A stretch of DNA of 64,000 nt from Mesorhizobium sp. NZP2298. Lineage in GTDB: Bacteria > Pseudomonadota > Alphaproteobacteria > Rhizobiales > Rhizobiaceae. The notes beneath the pieces were generated by a model. The model saw only the letters and a program-made list of their open reading frames with translations, did not search any database and was not told the DNA's origin. The DNA lies in contig NZ_CP033365.1 in the NCBI RefSeq assembly GCF_013170825.1, forward strand, positions 1 to 64,000, in the 5' to 3' direction. Numbering within the stretch: the stretch's first letter is position 1; each line of letters opens with the position of its first letter. The position numbers were made by a program, and so were the translations under genes. Shown here piece by piece: positions 28,097 through 36,828 of this stretch.

Positions 28097-29682
28097 TTCA
28101 CCCGTAGCCTTTGCCTTACGTTCAGCAGCACCCCCACCACCGCAAACAGCAACATGATCAGCATTCCGTTAATGCGCCGCTGGCCCGAGGAAACGACCGT
28201 CTGTCCGGAAATCGGCACCTTCACATCGATGGCGCCGCGCGCGTCGATCGCCAGCGCATCGACGATGCGTCCGTGTGGATCGACGACGGCCGAAATGCCG
28301 TTGTTGGCAGCACGCAGCAAGGGCAATCCATTCTCCACCGCGCGAATCTGGGCTTGTCTGAAATGCTGATAAGGTCCTGGCGTGTCCCCAAACCAGGCAT
28401 CATTGGTAACGTTCACAATAAGCTGCGCTGACGGAGCGTCAACCGCCACAAGATCCGGAAAGATCACCTCATAACAAATAAATGGCAGGGCTCGGATGCC
28501 GCCAGGCAGCGTGATGGCGTGCCGCTCGTTGCCGGCTGCGAACGTCACCGGCCCAGCAACAAGCTGTGCGATGCCGAAACGGTTGAGCAGGTCGGCGAAA
28601 GGCAGGTATTCGCCGAACGGCACCAGATGGACCTTATCGACGGCATCGGTGATTTCGCCCTTGTCGTCGATCGCCACCACGGAATTGTAATAACGGCTGT
28701 CGGCGGCCGCGGAGCCGCCTTCCTCGCGAACGACGCCGGCGATCAGCATCTGGCCATCGGCCAGCATGTCGCCCAGCGCCGTCAGCGCATCTGGACGCTC
28801 GGTGAAGAGGAATGGCACCGAGGTTTCCGGCCAAAGAATGAGTTGCGGCTTACCGTGACCGGGGTCCGGCGCCTTGGCGGACAGGCCCAGCAAGGTAGCG
28901 AAGATGCGATCGCGCACCGAGGCGTCCCATTTTTCCGACAGGTCGACGGCAGGCTGGACGATGCGGACATCAAGGCTGCGCTGCGCCGGCTTTTCAGGAG
29001 CGGCAAGCCTGACATAGCCGAACCCGACATGGGCCGCAGCAAGCAGGATGAACAGCGCCGCGCCCAGGCGAAGATGCCGGCGCGCCGCCAGCAACGCGGG
29101 CAGCGAAAAAAGGAACACGGCAAGCGCATTCATACCGATCATGCCGGTCACCGAGACGCTCTGCATCAGGAGAGGCACGGGCATTGCCGCGTAACCGATC
29201 GCATTCCAGGGAAAACCGGTGAACAGGAAGCCGCGCAGCCACTCCGTCAGCCCGAAGCCGAAGGCCAAGGCGGCAATGCGGCCGATATCGCTGCTCCACA
29301 GCAGGCGGGCAACCATCGTTGCGAAGCCATAGAAAAAGGCGAGAGCGAAGGGAATACCGACCACGGCGAAGGGAAGCGCCCAGGCAAAATCATCGGCCTC
29401 GACCAGCAGCGCCGAGCCGATCCACCAGAGACCGGCGAGGAAATAGCCGAAACCGAACCACCAGCCGACGGCGAAGGCCGGCCGCAGGCGCCGGAACAGG
29501 CTGCCGGAGGCTTCGCCCGTCGCGCCATCAAGCAGCCAGACCAGCACCGGAAACGAGATGAAGCAGGCTGCGAAGAAATCATAGGGCGCCTGCCCAAGCA
29601 CCGTCAGCGCTCCGGCAAGAAAGGCCACGAGCGCGCGCCGCCAACCCCAAAGCAGAATTATCCGGCCGGCAAGGCGCTCCAT
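28093..29682 (-). CDS. lnt: Apolipoprotein N-acyltransferase
   Basis: Lnt adds the third acyl chain to lipoproteins at the outer face of the inner membrane. The 529-residue protein has an N-terminal part with several membrane helices, then a nitrilase-type domain with the catalytic triad visible: glutamate in [12 protein letters not shown], lysine in [15 protein letters not shown], cysteine in [14 protein letters not shown] last membrane helix ([16 protein letters not shown]) ends the chain. ATG 29682 has GGAAG upstream. In Rhizobiales it normally follows corC directly; here a VOC gene and a repeat lie between. Confidence 0.95.
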   Translation of the reverse strand: MERLAGRIILLWGWRRALVAFLAGALTVLGQAPYDFFAACFISFPVLVWLLDGATGEASGSLFRRLRPAFAVGWWFGFGYFLAGLWWIGSALLVEADDFAWALPFAVVGIPFALAFFYGFATMVARLLWSSDIGRIAALAFGFGLTEWLRGFLFTGFPWNAIGYAAMPVPLLMQSVSVTGMIGMNALAVFLFSLPALLAARRHLRLGAALFILLAAAHVGFGYVRLAAPEKPAQRSLDVRIVQPAVDLSEKWDASVRDRIFATLLGLSAKAPDPGHGKPQLILWPETSVPFLFTERPDALTALGDMLADGQMLIAGVVREEGGSAAADSRYYNSVVAIDDKGEITDAVDKVHLVPFGEYLPFADLLNRFGIAQLVAGPVTFAAGNERHAITLPGGIRALPFICYEVIFPDLVAVDAPSAQLIVNVTNDAWFGDTPGPYQHFRQAQIRAVENGLPLLRAANNGISAVVDPHGRIVDALAIDARGAIDVKVPISGQTVVSSGQRRINGMLIMLLFAVVGVLLNVRQRLRVN

Positions 29683-29835
29683 GCATACTTCCGAGTCGCG
29701 CGAATCAGGACGCAAGATTTATCAGGCCGCGGCCTGCGCTCCAAACGGCCGATCGGCCGGGATGCCTCGACCGCCGCTCTAAAACGCGCCGCGTCGAAAC
29801 AGATTCATGCGACACGCTTCAGGTCTTTGTTCTTT

Positions 29836-29880
29836 ATGCATGTCGTTCTGCCAAAACCGAGGTCACTTCTGGGCGACGCC
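29836..29880. repeat. Intergenic palindromic repeat, family A, copy 1
   Basis: An imperfect copy beginning ATGCATGTCG (29836) with inner CCAAAACCG and CACTTCTGGGCGAC. The closing ATGCAT is degraded. It lies between the VOC stop and lnt. Just before it, GCGACACGCTTCAGGTCTTT (29810 onward) resembles another frequent rhizobial intergenic unit. The rest of the 200-bp gap has no gene. Confidence 0.6.
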
Positions 29881-29882
29881 CA

Positions 29883-30353
29883 CTAACGGTGCCAGCCGTC
29901 GATGCGCAGGCCACTCAGCCGCTCGGCCTCTTCGCGGGAAACGGAACAGCTGGGCTGAGTGAAGGTCCAGACATGACCCTCGGGATCGCGCGCCCGATAC
30001 TGGCGTTCGCCGTAGAACTGATCCGCCGGCTCCTGGATTATTTCGGCGCCGCTCGCGCGCGCCTGCTCGCAATGCGCATCCAGCGCGCCCACGAGCCTGA
30101 CATAGACCGACTGCGTGTTCTTGCCCGACACCGATGCAGGACTCGCGACATAATCGCTCCATTCGGAATCGACGATGATGTAGCAATCGCCGAACCGCAT
30201 CTCGGAGTGGACGAGCTTTCCCGCGGCATCGGTCACCACCATGCTGGGCTCAAAGCCGAAAGCCGCTTCGAGCCATGCCAGCGCTGCGCGGGGATCCCTG
30301 TAGAAGACGCCGGAACCCAGACTTGCGTGCCTGAACGGGTCGTCGATCGTCAT
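29883..30353 (-). CDS. VOC (glyoxalase/bleomycin-resistance) superfamily protein
   Basis: A 156-residue cytosolic protein with the vicinal oxygen chelate fold: beta-alpha-beta start DPRAALAWLEAAFGFEPSM, and the C-terminal ARDPEGHVWTF motif with the acidic metal-position residue. The family contains lyases, dioxygenases and resistance proteins, so substrate cannot be assigned. It begins 15 bases after corC and is likely cotranscribed, but it is not part of the conserved corC-lnt linkage. A palindromic repeat follows it. Confidence 0.85.
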   Translation of the reverse strand: MTIDDPFRHASLGSGVFYRDPRAALAWLEAAFGFEPSMVVTDAAGKLVHSEMRFGDCYIIVDSEWSDYVASPASVSGKNTQSVYVRLVGALDAHCEQARASGAEIIQEPADQFYGERQYRARDPEGHVWTFTQPSCSVSREEAERLSGLRIDGWHR

Positions 30354-30368
30354 CGAGAGCCGAACCGT

Positions 30369-31463
30369 TCAGGCTTGTTCGGTGCGCGCCGTGGCCCGCC
30401 GGCGGCGCTCGCCCTTCTGGCTCTGCACGATGCGCACGCGCTTGACGCGGCGCGGATCTGCATCGAGCACATGGAACTCGAAGCCCGGAATGGCCTGTAC
30501 CACCTCGCCACGCGTCGGCACGCGACCGAGCGTGTTGAAGATCATGCCGCCAATGGTGTCGACATACTCGCCGTGCTCGCCTGCCGCGAAGTCCTCGCCG
30601 ATCATCTTGGCGACGTCGTCGATCTCGGCCTTGCCGTCGACGATGAACACGCCGTCCCCGGCCTGGGTGATCATCGGCTCATCATCGTCATGCTCGTCCT
30701 CGATGTCGCCGACGACCATCTCGACAATATCCTCGAGCGACACAAGTCCGTCGGTGCCGCCATATTCGTCGATGACCAGCGCCATCTGCGTGCGCGTCGT
30801 CTGCATGCGGCCCATCAGGTCGGAAGCAAGCATCGATGGTGGCACGAACAGAACCTGGCGGATCAGATTGAGCTCGCCGATGGTGCGTGCGAGGTCGACC
30901 TGAGCGAGATCCAGTTGCGTGGCGACGGGGGTCTTTCTGGTCGTGCGGCCCTTCTTGACGCGCGCGAGCTTGGTGATGTGGGCCAGCACGTCGCGGATAT
31001 GGACCATGCCGCGCGGATCGTCGAGCGTCTCGGAATAGACCGGCATGCGGGAATGGCCGGACTGCTCGAAGGTGCCCAAGAGGTCGCCGAGCGTTGTGGC
31101 GATCTCGACCGCCTCGATGTCGGCGCGCGGCACCATGACGTCCTCGACGCGCACCTCGCGCAGCCGCAGGATGTTGTTGAGCATGGCGCGCTCGCCAGGC
31201 GAGAAGGATTCGACGTCGCTAGCCGTCTCGGCCAGCGCGCCGGCGATTTCCTCACGCAGGCTGGTGCCGTTGCGTTGCCTGAACAGGCCCAAAACGCGGT
31301 CGAACAGGGAGGGGCCGGCAGGCGAAGACTCGCCGGCAGCGCTGCCGGTGTTGGCAACACCAGGGGTAATGGTACTCGGACTTGATCCCTCTTCCGACGT
31401 ATCGGAAGCCTTGGGCGCACTGCCGGCGTCGGGGCGGGCGGCAGTCTCTGGTTTGTCGTTCAT
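30369..31463 (-). CDS. HlyC/CorC-type CBS-domain protein
   Basis: A 364-residue protein with a low-complexity N-terminus, a helical stretch, a pair of CBS domains (DVMVPRADIEAVEI; RQVLFVPPSMLASDLMGRM, VIDEYGGTDGLVSLEDIVE) and the C-terminal CorC_HlyC domain (DGVFIVDGKAEIDDVAKM). It lacks membrane helices, like E. coli CorC (YbeX), which is linked to ion transport and ribosome biology. It lies 27 bases after ybeY, matching the E. coli phoH-like/ybeY/ybeX/lnt order. Confidence 0.9.
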   Translation of the reverse strand: MNDKPETAARPDAGSAPKASDTSEEGSSPSTITPGVANTGSAAGESSPAGPSLFDRVLGLFRQRNGTSLREEIAGALAETASDVESFSPGERAMLNNILRLREVRVEDVMVPRADIEAVEIATTLGDLLGTFEQSGHSRMPVYSETLDDPRGMVHIRDVLAHITKLARVKKGRTTRKTPVATQLDLAQVDLARTIGELNLIRQVLFVPPSMLASDLMGRMQTTRTQMALVIDEYGGTDGLVSLEDIVEMVVGDIEDEHDDDEPMITQAGDGVFIVDGKAEIDDVAKMIGEDFAAGEHGEYVDTIGGMIFNTLGRVPTRGEVVQAIPGFEFHVLDADPRRVKRVRIVQSQKGERRRRATARTEQA

Positions 31464-31490
31464 CGTCGTCCGGTCAATTGTCAGATGTAG

Positions 31491-31997
31491 TTACGCGTAG
31501 GGATCGGGAATGGCAAGCCTTGCAAGGGCTGCGCGCTCGATGGCTTCCATCGCCTCGGCCTCGGCGTCGGTCTCGTGATCATAGCCCAGCAAATGCAGCA
31601 GGCCATGGACGACGAGATGGGTGATATGGTTCTCCAGGGGCTTGTCTTCCAGTGCCGCCTCGCGCGTCACTGTCTCGGCGGCAAGCACGATATCGCCCAG
31701 CATCGGCGGCAGTGGGCCGCCGGGCACGGGCGGAAAAGCCGGGAAAGACAGGACGTTGGTGGGTTTGTCCTTGCCGCGCCAGCCGGCATTGAGCGTACGG
31801 ATATGGGCGTCGTCGGAAAAAACGACGCTGAGCTCGGAACGACCAGCCACGCCGGTCTCGGCGAAAGCAGCATCAACCGCCCGATCGACCAGCCGCGTCA
31901 GGCTTGCCTCATCGGGCCAGTCGCCCGCTTCGACCGATATATCGATGTCGACGGACACCGAAGGGCTCCCGTCGCCGGATAAATTGTCCTCAGGCAT
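31491..31997 (-). CDS. ybeY: Endoribonuclease YbeY (rRNA maturation factor)
   Basis: YbeY is a metal-dependent RNase needed for 16S rRNA 3' maturation and ribosome quality control. The 168-residue protein has the family metal motif [15 protein letters not shown], three histidines in the H3XH5XH pattern, and the preceding [11 protein letters not shown] segment. The ATG at 31997 is used. It is 18 bases downstream of phoH and 27 upstream of corC. Confidence 0.95.
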   Translation of the reverse strand: MPEDNLSGDGSPSVSVDIDISVEAGDWPDEASLTRLVDRAVDAAFAETGVAGRSELSVVFSDDAHIRTLNAGWRGKDKPTNVLSFPAFPPVPGGPLPPMLGDIVLAAETVTREAALEDKPLENHITHLVVHGLLHLLGYDHETDAEAEAMEAIERAALARLAIPDPYA

Positions 31998-32015
31998 GAA
32001 GCCGCATCGCTGAAA

Positions 32016-33065
32016 TCAATTCTCCGCGCCGAGGCCCCGCGCCAGTTTGGCATCGCGGTCATAGGCCCTGACGATCTCCGCCACCAGCGGATGGCGAACG
32101 ACGTCGACATCGTTGAAGCGCACGGTTACCGCGCCGGCCACGCCGTCGAGGACACGCAAGGCCTCGACCAAGCCCGATTTGGTGCTCGGAGGAAGGTCGA
32201 TCTGGGTCGGATCGCCGGTGACAATCATGCGCGAGTTCTCGCCAAGACGCGTCAGGAACATCTTCATCTGCATCGGCGTGGTGTTCTGCGCCTCGTCGAG
32301 GATAACAGCGGCATGCGCCAAGGTACGGCCGCGCATGAAGGCAAGAGGTGCGATTTCGATGACTTCGGCGGCAATGGCGCGCTCGACCTTGTCGGCCGGC
32401 ATCATGTCGTAAAGCGCATCGTAGAGCGGCCGCAGATAAGGATCGACCTTCTCCTTCATGTCGCCGGGCAGGAAGCCCAGCCGCTCGCCGGCCTCGACGG
32501 CCGGCCGCGACAGAATGATGCGCTCGACCATGCCGCGCTCGAGCAGCATCGCCGCATGCGCCACCGCCAGATAGGTCTTGCCGGTGCCGGCCGGACCGAT
32601 GCCGAATACCAGTTCGGAGCGCTCGAGCGCCCGCATATAGGCGTCCTGGTTCAACGAGCGGGCATAGATGGTCTTCTTGCGGGTGGCGATCTGGGCGGCG
32701 GAGACCTTGCCCTTGCGCTCCAGCGTCGGCAGCGTCAGCTGATCGTCGGCGGCGACCGCCATGCGCACGGCACCGTCGACATCGGACTGGCCGATATCGA
32801 CGCCTTTCTGCAGAATCCCGTAGAGATTGTCCAAGGCGCGGCGTGCCTGCTCGGCGGCCGAAGCTGACCCCTTGATGGTCAGCTGGTTGCCGCGCGAGCG
32901 GATATCGACGCCGAGCTTCTGCTCGAGCCGGGCGAGGTTCTCGTCGAACTGACCGTAAAGGGCGCTGGCAAGCTTGTTGTTGTCGAAAGTCAGAACGATG
33001 TGCGCCATGTCAGAAGCCCCAGATGCCGGTACCGGGGGCAGGTTCTTCAGCTCTGCTGCGCTCAA
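32016..33065 (-). CDS. PhoH-like ATPase
   Basis: A 349-residue P-loop ATPase of the PhoH family, associated with RNA metabolism and found next to ybeY. Seen: a small N-terminal KH-like part, Walker A GPAGTGKTYLAVAHA, Walker B AAVILDEAQNTTP and MIVTGDPTQIDLP. The start is TTG 33065, preceded by GAGGAGAGACG, a very strong ribosome site. An ATG 57 bases later (33008) would lose the N-terminal strand. A palindromic repeat separates it from miaB. Confidence 0.9.
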   Translation of the reverse strand: MSAAELKNLPPVPASGASDMAHIVLTFDNNKLASALYGQFDENLARLEQKLGVDIRSRGNQLTIKGSASAAEQARRALDNLYGILQKGVDIGQSDVDGAVRMAVAADDQLTLPTLERKGKVSAAQIATRKKTIYARSLNQDAYMRALERSELVFGIGPAGTGKTYLAVAHAAMLLERGMVERIILSRPAVEAGERLGFLPGDMKEKVDPYLRPLYDALYDMMPADKVERAIAAEVIEIAPLAFMRGRTLAHAAVILDEAQNTTPMQMKMFLTRLGENSRMIVTGDPTQIDLPPSTKSGLVEALRVLDGVAGAVTVRFNDVDVVRHPLVAEIVRAYDRDAKLARGLGAEN

Positions 33066-33097
33066 CCGTCTCTCCTCATCTGCCGAGGTCTGTGGCT

Positions 33098-33144
33098 ATG
33101 CATGTCGTGTCCCAGAACCGGGATCACTTTTGAGCGACATGCAT
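33098..33144. repeat. Intergenic palindromic repeat, family A, copy 2
   Basis: A 47-bp palindrome bounded by ATGCATGTCG and CGACATGCAT with inner CCAGAACCG. On the minus strand it begins right after miaB, and the miaB stop codon TGA runs into it (TGATGCATGTCG). The same arrangement is found at ybaB (60953). Confidence 0.75.
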
Positions 33145-34553
33145 CAGGCCAACTCGGCGAACAGGCTGTTGTAGCCCGTCTTCGTGATTCGCACCTGGAT
33201 AATGTCACCGATTTCGCCGGCCTTTTCATCAACAATAACGGGCTGCAGCCAAGGTGAGCGGCCGACCTTCTGACCAGCCTGGCGGCCAGGCTTCTCGATC
33301 AGCGTGTCGATGGTGCTGCCGACAAGGCTCAAGCCGAAATCCTGCTGCTGTTTCAGCAGCAGTGCCTGCAGGCGCTGCAAGCGCTCGTCCTTGATCGTTT
33401 CCGGCACATGATCAGGCATGTCGGCGCCCGGCGTGCCCGGGCGCGGCGAATATTTGAACGAGAAGGCCGAAGCGTAGTTCACCTGGCGCACCAGTTCCAT
33501 GGTCGCCTCGAAATCGGCTTCCGTCTCGCCGGGGAAGCCGACGATGAAGTCACCGGACAAGGCGATATCGGGGCGCGCGGCGCGGATGCGATCGAGCAAC
33601 GCCAGATAATCCCTGGCCGTGTGCCTGCGGTTCATCAATTTCAGGATGCGGTCGGAGCCCGATTGCACCGGCAGATGCAGATAAGGCATCAGCGACGGCA
33701 GGTCGCGGTGGGCCGCGATCAGTTCGTCATCCATGTCGCGCGGGTGGCTGGTGGTGTAGCGCAGCCGGGCCAGGCCGGGGATTTCAGCCAGCCGGAACAG
33801 CAGCCGGCCAAGGCCCCACTCCTCGCCGTTCCCGCCCTGGCCGTGCCAGGCATTGACGTTCTGGCCAAGCAGCGTCACCTCACGCACGCCAGCTTCGGCC
33901 AGGCGCTCGGCTTCCGCGACGATCTGCGCCACCGGCCGCGAAACTTCCGAGCCCCTGGTATAGGGCACGACGCAGAAGGTGCAGAACTTGTCGCAGCCTT
34001 CCTGCACGGTGAGGAAGGCGGTGACACCGCGCTTGATCACCTCGGCGCGCTTGGGCTGTGGCAGGTGTTCGAACTTGTCCTCGATGGCGTAGTCGGTCTC
34101 GACGATCTTCTCGCCGCCGCGCACTCTAGCCAGCACGTCGGGCAGGCGGTGATAGGTCTGCGGCCCGATAACAAGGTCGACGGCCGGCGAACGCCTGATG
34201 ATCTCCGCACCCTCGGCCTGCGCCACGCAGCCGGCGACACCGATCAGCAGTTCGCGGCCGGCAATGGCGCGCTCCGCCTTCATGTCGCGGATGCGGCCGA
34301 GCTCGGAATAGACCTTTTCGGCCGCCTTCTCCCTGATATGGCAGGTGTTGAGCAGCACCAGATCGGCCTCGCCGATGGCATCGGTCGCGGTATAGCCGTC
34401 GGCGGCCAGCGCGTCGGTCATGCGCTGGGAGTCATAGACGTTCATCTGGCAGCCATAGGTCTTGATGAAGACCTTCTTCGCTGCCGTGGCGAGCGATGCC
34501 GGCTGTCCGGCCACCGTGCCGATGTCGTCGCTTTCAATCGTGTTCAAGTCCAT
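33144..34553 (-). CDS. miaB: tRNA-2-methylthio-N6-isopentenyladenosine synthase MiaB
   Basis: MiaB is a radical-SAM methylthiotransferase that modifies A37 of tRNAs reading UNN codons. The 469-residue protein has the N-terminal cluster-binding domain ([15 protein letters not shown]), the radical-SAM triad in [16 protein letters not shown], and the C-terminal TRAM domain ending with [14 protein letters not shown] 34553 ([10 protein letters not shown]) is preferred; an earlier in-frame start would add ten basic residues. It is preceded by plsC and followed by a palindrome and phoH. Confidence 0.96.
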   Translation of the reverse strand: MDLNTIESDDIGTVAGQPASLATAAKKVFIKTYGCQMNVYDSQRMTDALAADGYTATDAIGEADLVLLNTCHIREKAAEKVYSELGRIRDMKAERAIAGRELLIGVAGCVAQAEGAEIIRRSPAVDLVIGPQTYHRLPDVLARVRGGEKIVETDYAIEDKFEHLPQPKRAEVIKRGVTAFLTVQEGCDKFCTFCVVPYTRGSEVSRPVAQIVAEAERLAEAGVREVTLLGQNVNAWHGQGGNGEEWGLGRLLFRLAEIPGLARLRYTTSHPRDMDDELIAAHRDLPSLMPYLHLPVQSGSDRILKLMNRRHTARDYLALLDRIRAARPDIALSGDFIVGFPGETEADFEATMELVRQVNYASAFSFKYSPRPGTPGADMPDHVPETIKDERLQRLQALLLKQQQDFGLSLVGSTIDTLIEKPGRQAGQKVGRSPWLQPVIVDEKAGEIGDIIQVRITKTGYNSLFAELA

Positions 34554-34628
34554 CCGGCGGCTTCTAACGCCTTTCCGTGACAAAAAACAGACGATTCTCG
34601 GCGTGCGCCCCCAAGGCGCATGTCGGGG

Positions 34629-35429
34629 CTAGCGGCTTGGGCGCGGATCGGCGAGTGCCGCCTGCATCATCCCGCGCACATGGCTTTCCATCAGCTTCGA
34701 CGTTTCCTTGCGGTTCGAACCCTTCGCAAAGGCGACCGGTTCGCCGAAATGCACTTCGACGTCGAGCGCGCCTTCCGCCATCAGCACCTTGAGATGCGGC
34801 ATCAGATCCTCGTCGCCGATCCAGGCCGCGATCGGGCGGTGCCGACGGCCGAGCGGCACGCCATGCAGGCGCGTGTAGGCGATCGCCACCGGCTGGATAA
34901 ACACCTGCTCGGCCGCTCCCTCCGAAATCGCCATCGAGGCAGCGCCGAACAGCGTGCTCTTGAATGGCAGGACAACGTTGCCGTCACCGGTCGACCCCTC
35001 GGCGAACAGCACCATGGCGTCGCCCTTGGCCATGCGGCTGGCGATCTCGCTTGCCTGGTCGCCGGAGGAACGCTTGCGCTCGCGCTCGATGAAGACGGTG
35101 CGCTGCAGCTTGGACAGCATGCCGATCAGCGGCCAGCCTTCCATATCGGCCCTGGCGATGAACTTCACATCGGCAAAAGAGCCCAGCGCCATGATGTCGG
35201 TCCAGGAGATGTGGTTCGAGGCAACGAGCAACGGGCGCTTGGCCGACAGGCCCCCTTTGACATGGACGCGCATGCCGAGCGCCCTGAGGACAAGCCTGTG
35301 CCAGATCTTGAGGATGAAGGTTTCCGGCCACCAGCCGGTCTTCATCGACAGGATCTGCAGCGGCACCAGGACCAGCGAACCGGCGACGACAAGGCCCAGG
35401 GCCAGGAAAATCCTGATTTTTCCGATCAT
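34629..35429 (-). CDS. plsC: 1-acyl-sn-glycerol-3-phosphate acyltransferase
   Basis: PlsC-type enzymes add the second acyl chain to lysophosphatidic acid in the inner membrane. The 266-residue protein has an N-terminal membrane helix (IFLALGLVVAGSLVLVPLQI), the catalytic NHISWTD (HX4D) box, the FIARADMEGWPLIG segment and LFAEGST, the EGT(R)-type substrate box. Family includes ornithine-lipid acyltransferases (OlsA), which cannot be excluded, since rhizobia have several paralogues. Confidence 0.87.
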   Translation of the reverse strand: MIGKIRIFLALGLVVAGSLVLVPLQILSMKTGWWPETFILKIWHRLVLRALGMRVHVKGGLSAKRPLLVASNHISWTDIMALGSFADVKFIARADMEGWPLIGMLSKLQRTVFIERERKRSSGDQASEIASRMAKGDAMVLFAEGSTGDGNVVLPFKSTLFGAASMAISEGAAEQVFIQPVAIAYTRLHGVPLGRRHRPIAAWIGDEDLMPHLKVLMAEGALDVEVHFGEPVAFAKGSNRKETSKLMESHVRGMMQAALADPRPSR

Positions 35430-35506
35430 GCTGTCCTGATCCTGCCATTACAGCGCCGCGCGTTCTCTTGGACGCGCAAAGGACGCCGTAATGCTTTAAT
35501 TTCGAC

Positions 35507-35550
35507 GCACGATCCTTTCCGAAAATCGGAACCGATTTTCGGGGTCATGC
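35507..35550. repeat. Intergenic palindromic repeat, family C
   Basis: An imperfect palindrome with core CCGAAAATCGG and CCGATTTTCGGGG, and outer GCACGATC/GTCATGC. It sits between the rimI stop and plsC. The design recalls another common rhizobial intergenic palindrome. Rhizobiales often carry a Fur-type (Mur) gene around here, but none is present. Confidence 0.6.
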
Positions 35551-35559
35551 GGCGTCTGG

Positions 35560-36054
35560 CTAGCGAAGATCGCGGCGCATGACAAGCGCGCCGGTCGGCC
35601 CGCGATCGGGCGACTTGTAATAGTCCGGGCGCTTGCCGACTTCGCGGAAGCCCAGCCGACGGTACAGGGCGATCGCGGCGACGTTGGTCTCGTCTACCTC
35701 CAGGAACAGCGCTTCGGCGCGTTGCACATGCAGTTCGCGCAACACGGCGTCCATCAACTGCCAGCCCAATCCCTGGCGGCGATGGGATCGCGCCACCGCG
35801 ACAGTCAGGATCTCGCCCTCGCCGGCGGCCAGCCGGGCCAGCACGAAGCCGACGGGTGGCTTGGCACCCTGCCCGGTTTCGCGCGCGGCATAACCGAACA
35901 CGGTGTCCTGTCCGAGCAAAGCGGCGAACTCGCCATCGGTCCACGGGCGGACAAAGTCCTCGCGATGCAGCAACGAGACCGCAGGGCTGTCGGTGATCCT
36001 GAGCGGTTCGAGTGCATAGTCCCGGCGCCGCGGCTGTAAGAAAGGTATGCGCAT
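35560..36054 (-). CDS. rimI: Ribosomal-protein-alanine N-acetyltransferase RimI
   Basis: A 164-residue GNAT enzyme; RimI acetylates the N-terminus of S18 and possibly others. The acetyl-CoA loop is VARSHRRQGLGWQLM, followed by LFLEVDETNVAAIALYRRLGF, the RimI-type catalytic glutamate/tyrosine region, and YYKSPDRGPTGALVM. Its ATG overlaps the tsaB stop by one base (TAATG), the usual tsaB-rimI pairing, which supports the name. Confidence 0.92.
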   Translation of the reverse strand: MRIPFLQPRRRDYALEPLRITDSPAVSLLHREDFVRPWTDGEFAALLGQDTVFGYAARETGQGAKPPVGFVLARLAAGEGEILTVAVARSHRRQGLGWQLMDAVLRELHVQRAEALFLEVDETNVAAIALYRRLGFREVGKRPDYYKSPDRGPTGALVMRRDLR

Positions 36055-36731
36055 TAATTTTGTTGCCTTGAAAGAATAAATCCGGCTTGCGGCTTTGCAT
36101 CGGCGCCGCGCAGGTAAAGTGGTTTTGGCCTTTCACCCTCGCCTTTGGCGACGGCGAGACGGGCGTATGTGATGATGTCGGCGGTGGCCGTCCGAGGCCC
36201 GATGTCGGAAATCCGACCCGCCGATGCGGCGATCTGCACCGCCGCGGTGCCGGCAAGCACCGCAAGGTTCTCCACCGCCAGGGCAGTGGCTTCCGACAAT
36301 GTGGTCACCGCTGGACCGTAAGCCAAACCTGACATTTCGTCGTAGAGCGCGGCATGGATTTCCTCGCGACCGGCATCAAGCGCCGCCAGCACGGCACGGC
36401 CGGGAAATGCCGCTGCCGCCTCGGCGGCCAGTGCCTCGAGCGTCGTCACCCCGATCGCCGGGATTTTCAGCGCCAGCGCCAGGCCGCGCGCGGTCGACAC
36501 GCCGACGCGCAGACCGGTGAAGGACCCTGGGCCGACAGAGACGGCAATGGCGCCAAGGCCGGGATAGTCGGTCGCGCCCGCCTTCAGCGCCTCGGCGATG
36601 ACGGCCATCAGGTGCTCGGCATGGCCCTTGCCGAGATCGAGCACCACGCGGCCAAGCTCCCGCCCGGCCGCCGCGTCGTAGACGCAGGCGGCGCAGAGGC
36701 TGGCGGCACAGTCGATGGCAAGCACTTTCAT
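36054..36731 (-). CDS. tsaB: tRNA threonylcarbamoyladenosine synthesis protein TsaB
   Basis: TsaB is the inactive ASKHA partner that, with TsaD and TsaE, makes t6A37 in tRNAs. The 225-residue protein shows MKVLAIDCAASLCAACVYD, GHAEHLMAVIAEAL and SVGPGSFTGLRVGVSTARGL, all typical. ATG 36731 is chosen because the frame upstream is not conserved. A TTGACA lies on the minus strand about 65 bases upstream, without a good -10. It overlaps rimI by one base. Confidence 0.94.
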   Translation of the reverse strand: MKVLAIDCAASLCAACVYDAAAGRELGRVVLDLGKGHAEHLMAVIAEALKAGATDYPGLGAIAVSVGPGSFTGLRVGVSTARGLALALKIPAIGVTTLEALAAEAAAAFPGRAVLAALDAGREEIHAALYDEMSGLAYGPAVTTLSEATALAVENLAVLAGTAAVQIAASAGRISDIGPRTATADIITYARLAVAKGEGERPKPLYLRGADAKPQAGFILSRQQN

Positions 36732-36828
36732 GAAACGACCGGTTCCGAAAAACAACTTCCCTGTGCCCGCCAAGGCGCGCCACCGCAAGCATAATTTGTC
36801 AAGCGGCTTCGCTTCCGCCAGGGCGCCG

